A DNA stretch of 64,000 bases. Source: Xylanibacter rarus (GTDB lineage: Bacteria > Bacteroidota > Bacteroidia > Bacteroidales > Bacteroidaceae). The notes below the pieces were generated by a model. The model worked only from the letters and a program-made list of their open reading frames with translations, was not told where the DNA came from and did no database searches. The stretch is taken from assembly GCF_001275135.1 (NCBI RefSeq), contig NZ_LFQU01000017.1, positions 1 to 64,000 on the forward strand. The letters are read 5' to 3'. A program made the position numbers and the translations under genes. Shown one piece after another: positions 34,891 through 43,039 of the stretch (the first letter of the stretch is position 1; each line of letters starts with the position of its first letter).

Positions 34891-36630
34891 TTATATCTTG
34901 CGTATGAAATCATCAAGACTTTCTCCGTGCTGTAAGCCGAGTTTTTTTCTTAATCTGTAGCGATTGCTGTTAACACTGTCTGGACTTACAGACAACATAC
35001 CGGCTATCTGTTTTGCTCTTATGCCAATTCTGACATACGCACATAATCTTAAATCGTTTTCTGTAAGTTCTGCACTTATCTCTTTCAACTTTACAAAGAA
35101 TCCAGGATGAACAGAGTCAAAATGAAGCTTAAAACGAGACCATTCGTCATCATTTTTAAGACTGTCGCCAATGACACTATTAATTTGCTTGACATACTCC
35201 GTTGGTATCAGGTTTTGCTCTGAATATCGTTTTGTTATGTCACTTATCTGTTGTAACACTTCGTTCTTGTTTGCTAAAAGTAATGTTGATGAACTTATTT
35301 CGCAGTCTTTTTGTTTTATGTCTCTTTCAAAATTTTGTCGGTTTATACTGTAAATAAGTGATTCTTGCTGTAAGCTGTTTCGTAATTCTCGGTTTTCTAT
35401 CTTCCTTATTTTATAGCGTTGGTATAAATATACAAATACAGATACGGCGACAAGTATTAAAATAATTATAGATAGAATCATAACGTACATTAATGTACGG
35501 TTTAGCTCGGCATCTTTTTCTAGTAGGTTTATTCTGTCGTTGCTTCGCGCGATTGCCTCTCTTGCCTTAGCCTTGGGCAGGTCCTGATTTCGTATCTCTG
35601 TTTCTCTTGCTTTATATTCGTTCATGTATTTCTCAAGGTACTTGTATGCTTCATCTTTTTTACCAAGTTTGTCTGATACCTTCCATAGCATTTCATATAT
35701 TTCGGTTAGAAACTGTTCTCCCTTTAACATTTCTGTAATTTTTTCTTGCTCATGAAGCAATGTCAAGGCCTCAGAGTATTTCTTTTGCGCATATAGAACC
35801 TTTATGTGGTTAATATTATATAGCGTGGTAAAAATAAGATTTCCGTAAGCATTCTTTTCCAAAATGCTTAATGCATGGTTATCATATATAGCTGCGCTGT
35901 CAATTTGGTTCTTTTCGAGGAAAAGCATGCTTATATTCGTTAATGCTTGAAATGTCATACCCCAGTCTTTTTTGCCACTTTCAACAGATTTTTTATATAG
36001 TTGTAACTTTTTTTCTCCTTCAGCAAAGTAAGCTTGAAAAAAATATATTCTGTTAAGAGGAAATTTTACTTTTTCATATTCTTTGCCTGCAAGCATAAGT
36101 GGGCTTTTGGCGTTTTCAGGATCGTTAATATCTAAATATAATTGTACAAAAAGTAAATATACATTACCGAGAAAGTAATGATCTTCGTATTTTTGAAAAA
36201 CAGGTATGGTTGATTTTAGCAGGTTATATGCTTCTAGATATCTTCCGTAGCGTTCATAGTTTCCTGCCAATTGGTAATTAATGCATGCCATGTCGTAGTC
36301 ATAGTTGATTGAACAAAGCTTTTTTGCTTGCTCTAATAAAGGTATGCATTGTTGGGCCGATGCATTCATCTGTATAGTCCTGGCTTTCCAAAATAAAGCT
36401 CGGGCTTTTAATTGTTTGTTCCCTTTTTCCTCTGCAATTTTATATAGTTTGTCAAGGTCTTTTATTTCTATTTTAACACGATTGTTTTCAAAATCCATGC
36501 GACATAATTTACTTGCAATGGAGTCAAATTCTTTATCAATAGGCATAAAATTATACTTTTGTCCTTTAGCATAAAGAGGTAATATAAGTAATACAATCAG
36601 AAAAATATATTTAACGTAAAATCTTTTCAT
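34891..36630 (-). CDS. TPR regulator with membrane helix and LuxR-type HTH
   Basis: 579 residues. Signal peptide or first helix (about 1-22), TPR repeats (about 40-340), a membrane helix near 378-400 (LMYVMILSIIILILVAVSVFVYL), a coiled-coil-like stretch (400-470) and a C-terminal HTH with MLSVSPDSVNSNRYRLRKK near 545-565. It fits the Bacteroidetes class of TPR-membrane-HTH regulators, in which the periplasmic repeats sense and the cytosolic HTH controls transcription. It converges on the M6 protease operon and could control it; this is only a neighbourhood inference. A minus-strand TACATTTG box is at 36697-36704. A second protein of this class lies at 46558-48135. Confidence 0.78.
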   Translation of the reverse strand: MKRFYVKYIFLIVLLILPLYAKGQKYNFMPIDKEFDSIASKLCRMDFENNRVKIEIKDLDKLYKIAEEKGNKQLKARALFWKARTIQMNASAQQCIPLLEQAKKLCSINYDYDMACINYQLAGNYERYGRYLEAYNLLKSTIPVFQKYEDHYFLGNVYLLFVQLYLDINDPENAKSPLMLAGKEYEKVKFPLNRIYFFQAYFAEGEKKLQLYKKSVESGKKDWGMTFQALTNISMLFLEKNQIDSAAIYDNHALSILEKNAYGNLIFTTLYNINHIKVLYAQKKYSEALTLLHEQEKITEMLKGEQFLTEIYEMLWKVSDKLGKKDEAYKYLEKYMNEYKARETEIRNQDLPKAKAREAIARSNDRINLLEKDAELNRTLMYVMILSIIILILVAVSVFVYLYQRYKIRKIENRELRNSLQQESLIYSINRQNFERDIKQKDCEISSSTLLLANKNEVLQQISDITKRYSEQNLIPTEYVKQINSVIGDSLKNDDEWSRFKLHFDSVHPGFFVKLKEISAELTENDLRLCAYVRIGIRAKQIAGMLSVSPDSVNSNRYRLRKKLGLQHGESLDDFIRKI

Positions 36631-36696
36631 GTTATTTTAATTTATTTGTCTGAGACGTATAAGATTCATATAAAAATATGTTTTTTATGATGACTG

Positions 36697-36704
36697 CAAA
36701 TGTA
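36697..36704 (-). promoter_or_regulatory. -7 box of the TPR-LuxR regulator gene
   Basis: The minus strand reads TACATTTG, a TAnnTTTG match, about 67 bp before the ATG. Confidence 0.5.
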
Positions 36705-37030
36705 CATAAAATATATGATTTTGTAGCCAAATTAGAAATTAAATAAGATCGTATTAAAAAATGATGCATTATGAATTGTAAGACAAAATGAAAGTATTTA
36801 ATCATGATTCTAGTTCTTGTGTTAAATACTATGATTTGTTTCTGAAAAAATGAATAACTTTAGTTCACATAAGGTATAGTTTTTATGTTTGATTTTATTT
36901 TTTATCACCTTGTTAAAGTTGGCATGCTTCTTAATTCGTTCTTTATTTCCGGTATCTTTTAAGTGTGAATACTTTATCTGTAGTTACAGAGAATGTTATT
37001 GACAAAATAATAAATTAATTACAATAAAAG

Positions 37031-37190
37031 TCTATTTTCTTGCCGTTATGGTTATATTAAATTATTTTTGCCTGTAAATACAAATAACTGTACGTGGAAA
37101 TGTCATCTGGAGCTGTTCAAAAAATGGCTTGAAAAATTTATTGAAAACACCTGAAAGGGGGTATGTATGATGAATGGTACGGTAACGGCA
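37031..37190 (+). repeat. Repeat copy 2 joined to a decayed ydeI 3' end
   Basis: 37031-37099 repeats the 21937-22003 sequence. 37109-37190 is a diverged third copy of the ydeI 3' end: GAGCTGTTCA, a TGGCTTG core, aatttattgaaaacacc, and GAATGG...GGTAACGGC. Its frame is now broken by stop codons. The rest of 36631-37209 is AT-rich without a gene. Confidence 0.65.
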
Positions 37191-37209
37191 TAAATAATTA
37201 TCTAAAATT

Positions 37210-38310
37210 ATGAGAACAACAATATTATGTATTTTGCTTTTCTGTGTTTACGCGCTGGACACGAAGGCTCAGACAATAGAACCAGAGGTGAATGAGAATG
37301 TTGAACTGATGAGCATATTGGCGCGCATGGCCGTATACCCTGAATATAAGATGGATATGGCAGGGCAATATATAAAAGACATGGATGAATATTTTAAGAG
37401 TCAAACGAAGCATCCGGCTGTGCAGTATATGAAAGAACTCAGAAACAAGTACGGCATATCTTTTGATGCCGTGATGTCGATGGCGATACATCTTAATAAT
37501 CAGAACGGCACGTTCTCGCTGATAGACGAAGAAGTGCCGACGCTTGAAAAGAGATGGGGCAAGGTGGACAAGACGGAGTTTTTGACACAGCTCGGCAACT
37601 TTTATAAAGATTCAAGGTTCAACGACTTTTTCAATGCACATAAAGCCCTGTATGAAAAAGGACTTGAGGCTTATCGTGAGAATGTGATAAAGTATCTTGA
37701 TACAAGTTGGTATTCTGCCTTTTATGGTAAAGAGCCGCAGGAAATATTTTCTGTGATTATTGGCTTTTGTAACGGCGGTGGAAACTATGGAGTTAACAGA
37801 CACGTAAGAGGCAACAAGAAAGAAGTGTTTGCCGTTGTGGGCTATTATGTTGACAAGGACGACAGGCCTATGTACAGCAAGGACTATCTGCCTACGCTTG
37901 TGCATGAGTTTAATCACTCCTTTGTAAATTATCTGCTTGACGAGAAACGATATCCCGGTCATGTGAAAGATATGGAACAGGCGGCAACAGGCATATTTGA
38001 GCTGTCTAAATGGGCAATGGCGAAGCAGGCATACGGCAACTGGAAGACAATGATAAACGAATCGCTGGTGCGCGCAGCCGTAATCTGTTATATGTTGGAC
38101 AATGATTATAAACCGGAAGAAGTGAAACAGGAGTTGTCGGAGCAGATTCAGCGCAACTTCAGATGGATGCCTGAACTGGTGAGTCTGCTGAGAAAATATG
38201 AGAAGAAACAGCATAAATATGGCAACTTCGAGAACTTCTATCCGCATGTCATAACCTTCTTCTCGGATGTGGCGAAAAAGGAGAATGAGCAATTCAAGGT
38301 GTTAAACTGA
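37210..38310 (+). CDS. DUF4932 secreted putative metallopeptidase
   Basis: 366 residues with a signal peptide (about 1-20, ending TKAQ). The DUF4932 assignment rests on the overall pattern. A zinc-peptidase HExxH occurs in PTLVHEFNHSFVN near residue 232, with a later Glu in NESLVRAAV near 283 as a possible third ligand. There is also a conserved Gly-rich IIGFCNGGGNYGVN near 188. Likely periplasmic or surface-exposed peptidase; substrate unknown. It stands alone; the ydeI remnant lies just upstream. The minus-strand open frame over it is a shadow. Confidence 0.75.
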   Translation: MRTTILCILLFCVYALDTKAQTIEPEVNENVELMSILARMAVYPEYKMDMAGQYIKDMDEYFKSQTKHPAVQYMKELRNKYGISFDAVMSMAIHLNNQNGTFSLIDEEVPTLEKRWGKVDKTEFLTQLGNFYKDSRFNDFFNAHKALYEKGLEAYRENVIKYLDTSWYSAFYGKEPQEIFSVIIGFCNGGGNYGVNRHVRGNKKEVFAVVGYYVDKDDRPMYSKDYLPTLVHEFNHSFVNYLLDEKRYPGHVKDMEQAATGIFELSKWAMAKQAYGNWKTMINESLVRAAVICYMLDNDYKPEEVKQELSEQIQRNFRWMPELVSLLRKYEKKQHKYGNFENFYPHVITFFSDVAKKENEQFKVLN

Positions 38311-39111
38311 AATCGGTAATTATGCCGTACATAGTTTTATCAATTTTGTGCATTAATGTTTTCAGCCCGTTATGTTGTTTCTATTGGCGCAAGGCGCTAA
38401 GGGCAAACGAAGTTCAGCGCTAGCTAATTAAAAATTAAAAGTGAAAAACAAGTGCATGTGGTTTCCATTCGCAAGCACTACGTTTGGTATTGTGCCGGCT
38501 GATTTGCAATCTGCCGGAATTGAGTATCAGAACCGAAGGTCAGCGCAGCTAATTTTTTAATCCGATTACTTCCTATTTCTTGTAGTAAAACATTGACTAG
38601 ACTAACGTCGAACTTCGTTTTCAGCGCAGCTAATTATGAAACGCTGTTCGGCGTTAGCAAATTATAAAAGTGTCTGCAAAAAAATGACGAAGAACGATAT
38701 AAAACAAAAATACAGACCGGATTCTTATAACGATTTGGCTTTAATGTAAACCTAAACTCGGCATAAGAAAAACGTATCAGCGGCATAAATGTACAGGCTG
38801 GAATGTTGACTGTAGTTGACAGCCATAAATACCGGCCTGTTTGCCGGTAAAAACTGTGTCGTTTCTGCATCAAAATTGGCCTGTTTTTAGACCGTAAACG
38901 ATAGGTTAATGATTTGAAACATATACTCGTTGTTTTGCTTACAGTTTTCTTTATGGAGATTCTTTCTCTGATTGTTTCTTAATGAAGAAAGTGCGTTTTC
39001 CTTTCAGTTTTTTGCCGTTAATTTCTATGAGGCTTTTTATGCAGGCTTATATGGATGAGAACATTTGTGGCAGTTTTGTTTTATTGCCGTCAGAAAATAA
39101 GTACGGATGTT
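38311..39111. other. Intergenic region with dispersed repeats
   Basis: About 800 bp without a gene. 38327-38420 and 38690-38745 hold pieces of the family shared with 3455 and 25226. 38430-38530 repeats words of 1-80 (aaaagtgaaaaac, gtggtttc, gcaa..acgttt). 38849-38920 is a degenerate relative of the 56797 palindrome, keeping the aacgataggttaatgattt tail. Confidence 0.6.
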
Positions 39112-39142
39112 TTTGATGAAGAATAAAAAAATATTATCTTTG
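39112..39142 (+). promoter_or_regulatory. Promoter of the Vsr-type gene
   Basis: TTTG at 39112-39115 and TATCTTTG at 39135-39142, with 19-bp spacing: a full match to the Bacteroidetes -33/-7 pattern. It is 114 bp upstream of the chosen ATG. Confidence 0.75.
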
Positions 39143-39256
39143 CAGTTAGACAAGTAAGGGCAGAAAACCCGTACATGTCATAACGGCGTGCTGAAAGGCT
39201 TACGGCATTATGCCGGACAAAAACGGCAGCATGCAGTTGACGAAAAGGGGCGGGGG

Positions 39257-39787
39257 ATGGACAGATGTACTAAGGAGCAGCGGCACAAAAACATGGCCGC
39301 CATACATTCGGCAAACACAAAGCCGGAGATGATAGTCAGGAAGTATCTGTTTTCACGCGGATTCAGATACAGGCTGAATCATCCACGCCTGCCGGGACAT
39401 CCCGACATAGTGCTGCGCAAGTATCGCACGTGCATCTTTGTGAACGGCTGCTTCTGGCATGGACATGAAGGGTGCAAGTATTTCAAGATGCCAAAGAGCA
39501 ACGTTGACTTCTGGGCAGCCAAGATAAACCGCAACAGGCAGCGCGACAAAAGGGTGCAGCAGGAGCTGGCCGCCATGGGATGGCACTGCATGACGGTGTG
39601 GGAGTGTGAGCTGAAGACAGACAGGCGTGAACAGACGCTGACGTCGCTCGAATACACCTTGAACCATATATATCTTGGCGACCGCACCGTGAGATACTCT
39701 CTGCCGGAAGACGACTGCGGCATGATGGCTGCAGAGGCCGAGCCTGAATATGGGGCGGCGGATGATGACGACGGGGCGATGATATAA
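39257..39787 (+). CDS. vsr: Very short patch repair endonuclease
   Basis: 176 residues from the ATG at 39257, chosen because MDRCTKEQRHKNMAAI is the typical start and a GGGGG tract lies just before; an upstream in-frame start at 39188 adds residues unlike the family. Motifs: NTKPEMIVRKYLFSRGFRYR, LPGHPDIVLRKY (catalytic Asp), FVNGCFWHGHEGC (zinc and catalytic His) and FWAAKINRNRQRD. Vsr nicks T:G mismatches made by deamination of 5-methylcytosine. No cytosine methyltransferase gene is present in the window. The C-terminal tail after about residue 140 is acidic and variable. Confidence 0.9.
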   Translation: MDRCTKEQRHKNMAAIHSANTKPEMIVRKYLFSRGFRYRLNHPRLPGHPDIVLRKYRTCIFVNGCFWHGHEGCKYFKMPKSNVDFWAAKINRNRQRDKRVQQELAAMGWHCMTVWECELKTDRREQTLTSLEYTLNHIYLGDRTVRYSLPEDDCGMMAAEAEPEYGAADDDDGAMI

Positions 39788-39917
39788 CGCATAGAATTAA
39801 CAGCTAAACCGGAAGCAAGAAAATAAATCTTTACAACTGTATGAGTTAAAAAACTAAATAGCTTACGTTTTAAGTGTAGAATTTGCTAAATTTGCGGCAG
39901 AAACAAGTATTGTGTAG

Positions 39918-40409
39918 ATGAAAGATTTTGCGGCTATAGATTTTGAGACGGCCAACGGCGAGCGCAGTTCGGTGTGCAGCGTGGGCGTGGTGGTTGTGCG
40001 TGACGGTGAGATTGCCGACACGTTCTATTCGCTTATACAGCCCGAGCCAAACTATTACACCTATTGGTGCAGCAGAGTGCATGGCCTGACGCGCGAAGAT
40101 ACCGAGGAGGCACCGGTGTTCAGCGAGGTGTGGAAGCAGGTGGAGCCGCTCATTGAGGGGCTGCCGCTGGTGGCTCATAACAAAGGCTTTGACGAGGGCT
40201 GCCTTAAAGCCGCGTTCAAGGTTTATCAGATGGATTATCCCGACTACTGCTTTTACGATACCCTTGCCGCTGCCCGCAGGGCTTTTCCCTGTGCAGAGAA
40301 TCATCAGCTGCATACTGTTGCTGCCCTTTGCGGCTACGACCTAACGATGCACCACAATGCCCTTGCTGATGCCGAGGCCTGTGCATGTATTGCAAGAGAG
40401 ATATTGTGA
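39918..40409 (+). CDS. DEDDh 3'-5' exonuclease
   Basis: 163 residues. DnaQ-like exonuclease: FAAIDFETANGERSS (motif I, D and E) at residues 4-18, VAHNKGFDEGCL (motif II) near 92 and HHNALADAEACA (motif III, HxxxxD) near 143. Single-domain length. Predicted to remove nucleotides from DNA or RNA ends during repair or RNA turnover. A TAAATTTG box at 39887-39894 is 23 bp upstream. The phosphoesterase gene that follows is in the same direction and may be co-transcribed. Confidence 0.88.
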   Translation: MKDFAAIDFETANGERSSVCSVGVVVVRDGEIADTFYSLIQPEPNYYTYWCSRVHGLTREDTEEAPVFSEVWKQVEPLIEGLPLVAHNKGFDEGCLKAAFKVYQMDYPDYCFYDTLAAARRAFPCAENHQLHTVAALCGYDLTMHHNALADAEACACIAREIL

Positions 40410-40499
40410 TGCTGCAATGTTGTGGCACATATACTGAGAATGAATAAAAGACGGAGTAAGAAACAAGTCGAGTGTGTAATTGCTAAACAAAGAAGAAAA

Positions 40500-41171
40500 A
40501 TGAAACCTATTGTAGCCATAGGAGATGTTCACGGTCTTGAAAAATGGAGAAGCATAGTTGATGAGCACGAAGACTGCACAATCGTGTTTCTGGGTGACTA
40601 TCTTGATCCGTATGAATACATTACGCGCAGGCAACAGCTGGATAACCTGCGTGACATCATAGAACTTAAGAAGCGGCGCATGGACGACGTGGTGCTGCTT
40701 CTTGGCAACCATGACCTGCATTATTTCTGCGACAGGGCCCTGCCCGGCTCGCGCTACGACTTTCAGATAGAGAGGTTTGCCGAGGCTATGTTCAACGCCA
40801 ACATAGAGCTGTTTCAGTATGCCTATCAGCAGGGCAACCGGATATTTACGCATGCCGGCATACAGCACAGCTGGTTTGTAGACGACTTTAAGGGCGACCT
40901 TACTCAGCCTATAGCGCATCAGCTAAATAATCCCGAGTCAATCCAGTTTAACGCCATGTTGCGCCTTGGGCATGCCAGGGGAGGACGCATAGGCAAAATC
41001 GGAGGAATATTCTGGGCAGACATAAGCGAACTGACCGATCCGCTGCATGGATATACGCAGATCGTTGGCCACAACCGCGTTGACGACATTACGGAGCGCT
41101 GCGGATATAATGACAACAAGATAATCTTCTGCGACTGTCTGCGCAACGGCAAATATTATTATGAGGAATGA
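40500..41171 (+). CDS. Cytosolic metallophosphoesterase
   Basis: 223 residues from the ATG at 40500, where the domain opens with MKPIVAIGDVHG; earlier in-frame starts at 40422 and 40440 would add a basic tail not typical of the family. Motifs: GDVHG at 8-12, LGDYLDPYEY near 32, LLGNHDLHYF near 67, FTHAGIQHS near 122 and VGHNRVDDI near 192. This is the GDxH/GD/GNHD/H/GH set of calcineurin-like phosphoesterases, close to Ser/Thr-phosphatase or ApaH-like types. Substrate not known. Confidence 0.82.
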   Translation: MKPIVAIGDVHGLEKWRSIVDEHEDCTIVFLGDYLDPYEYITRRQQLDNLRDIIELKKRRMDDVVLLLGNHDLHYFCDRALPGSRYDFQIERFAEAMFNANIELFQYAYQQGNRIFTHAGIQHSWFVDDFKGDLTQPIAHQLNNPESIQFNAMLRLGHARGGRIGKIGGIFWADISELTDPLHGYTQIVGHNRVDDITERCGYNDNKIIFCDCLRNGKYYYEE

Positions 41172-41890
41172 GGCTGTAGGCCGTATGAGGCGGTTTTCAT
41201 GCCTATACAGACAGGCTGTATAGTGTATACAGTATGGGTACAGCCTGAATTTCTCACTTGACATGGATTAAAAACATATAATTCATCGAAAAATTTTTGC
41301 TGCTTATGCTGCGGTTTGGCATAAGTGGCATTTATTTTTGCACAAAAATTAAATAACTTCGTATGATACTTTCAAACACATATATAAAAAATGAGTCAGC
41401 ATTAAGAAAATATTTTTTAGGAAATATAAGACTTAATTGGACTTTTGGTTAGGTGATGTCATGGTGTAATTTCTTGATTTCAGACAATATTGGCAGGATA
41501 ATGATGCCGTTGAGGCAGTTTCTGTGATTATATCCGTATGTTGCGGAGCTTTGTTATTTGCATAATGATAAGCTTATGCTGAGAAGAAGCGATAGGTTTT
41601 GTTTTGGGGTAAGATATTGTTTGCAATCGAAAGAAATGGGTGGGCTGTGGGTTTTTGTTTCTTATGAATAAGCATGTTTGGCGTACACAGGCTGCAGTAT
41701 TGTCTGCATGGTTGTGGGCACGTGCATGTTGCGGTTTACATTTTTTGTACGTTGCGGCTTATAGCTTGGCGTATAAATAATAAATAGCTGGCTGTTGTTG
41801 ATGCTGTGTTGCCGGTGTCAGCCGTTATTGTTACGGCTGATGTCGGTTGTGTATTGATATTAGAACCAAAAAATAAATAGACAATTAATT
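41172..41890. other. Long leader region upstream of the WYL gene
   Basis: 719 bp without a supported gene. AT-rich in the first half, with several short imperfect hairpins (for example gttacggctgatg near 41831). No clear TAnnTTTG box with spacing was found, and nothing matches a known riboswitch by eye. Confidence 0.5.
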
Positions 41891-42799
41891 ATGACAAAAG
41901 ACCTATTCGACAAGTATATATGGCTTGTTGATGTAATTTATCGCTCGCGAAAAATAACGTTTGAGGAAATCAATGAGCGGTGGCTCAGGTCGAGCCTGAG
42001 CGACGGGCAGGACATACCTTTAAGGACATTCCACAACTGGCGTGCGGCCATAGAACAGATTTTCGACATAAACATTGAATGCAACAGAAAAGGAGGCTAC
42101 TATTATTACATCGAGAATGTAGACGACCTGGAAAACAACGGGTTGCGAAACTGGCTGCTGAACACCTTTTCGGTTAATAATCTGCTTGTAGACGGGCATA
42201 ACCTCAACAAGCGCATATTGTTTGAATATATGCCTTCGGACAAAGTGCATCTCGAAAAGATTCTTGAAGCCATGCGCGACGGACATGAGGCACGGCTCGA
42301 ATATAGGTGTTACTGGTGTGAAGAGACAGGATATTATACTTTTAGACCTTATTGCGTAAAATTGTTCAAGCAGCATTGGTATGCAGTGGGGCTGTGTGTC
42401 GAATGCGGTTCGGTACGCACATTTGCGTTAGACCATATAATAGATATGCACATCACCGACAAGGAGTTTGTCTATCCCAAGGACTTTAACCCGGAGAAGT
42501 TTTTTGAAGACAGCTTCGGCATAGTTATAAGTGACGACAATCCGGTAAAAATCCGCCTGAAGGTGTATGGAATGCATGCGTCGTATATGCTCTCTCAACC
42601 TTTGCATCATTCGCAGCAGGAAGTTGAGACTGCCGAAGGTTACTCGGTGTTTGAGTATTATATGCGCCCTACGTGCGACCTGATACAGGAGATATTGTCG
42701 CGCGGCTCGGATGTAGAGGTGGTATCGCCCGAAAGTTTCCGTAAAAAAGTTGCTGAGGTGATACGCAGGATGGCCGGAAGATACGATGATAATTCATAA
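41891..42799 (+). CDS. WYL-domain transcriptional regulator
   Basis: 302 residues. The N-terminal part (about 1-100) is a winged-HTH-like region (FEEINERWLRSSL, IPLRTFHNWRAAIEQIF). The WYL domain (about 130-215) has EYRCYWCEETGYYTFRPYC, KQHWYAVGLC and VRTFALDHI. A C-terminal extension follows (WCX-like, about 220-300). WYL proteins bind ligands, often nucleic acid or nucleotide derivatives, and regulate stress or defence genes. No obvious target operon lies next to it. A terminator follows at 42836-42890. Confidence 0.85.
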   Translation: MTKDLFDKYIWLVDVIYRSRKITFEEINERWLRSSLSDGQDIPLRTFHNWRAAIEQIFDINIECNRKGGYYYYIENVDDLENNGLRNWLLNTFSVNNLLVDGHNLNKRILFEYMPSDKVHLEKILEAMRDGHEARLEYRCYWCEETGYYTFRPYCVKLFKQHWYAVGLCVECGSVRTFALDHIIDMHITDKEFVYPKDFNPEKFFEDSFGIVISDDNPVKIRLKVYGMHASYMLSQPLHHSQQEVETAEGYSVFEYYMRPTCDLIQEILSRGSDVEVVSPESFRKKVAEVIRRMAGRYDDNS

Positions 42800-42805
42800 T
42801 TTATG

Positions 42806-42958
42806 ATTGGCTACACTGAACCACGTTTCACAATTTTTTCCGCCATGAAATGAGGTGATGAATCTCTGACATGGCGGAAACTTTTTTATTAAGGATGAAT
42901 AGCTAAGAAACATGGATCGTTTTAATTAAATTGTGAAACGCAGTTCAGTGCAGCCAAT
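42806..42958. repeat. Inverted repeat around a terminator
   Basis: 42806-42836 (attggctacactgaacc...) and 42928-42958 (...ggttcagtgcagccaat type) are inverted copies at about 87 percent identity. They belong to the gaaacgnagttc / agccaattat word family seen at 3524, 38395 and 38630. The terminator hairpin sits between them. Confidence 0.7.
42836..42890 (+). terminator. Terminator of the WYL gene
   Basis: TTTCCGCCATG pairs with CATGGCGGAAA (42870-42880), followed by CTTTTTTATT. Strong stem plus T-run. Confidence 0.85.
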
Positions 42959-43017
42959 TATGAATTGTTCTTTTGCATTCTTCTTTCGATTTGTATTCAC
43001 GTTTCGTTTTAATGTTG

Positions 43018-43025
43018 TATCTTTG
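43018..43025 (+). promoter_or_regulatory. -7 box of mfd
   Basis: TATCTTTG ends 14 bp before the mfd ATG, giving a very short leader. TTTG at 42990-42993 is 24 bp upstream. Confidence 0.55.
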
Positions 43026-43039
43026 TCAGCGGATTCGCG

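Noticed and set aside
41172-41890. Riboswitch or small RNA gene in the WYL leader
   Set aside because: No recognised conserved core or strong terminator-like fold could be identified by eye.
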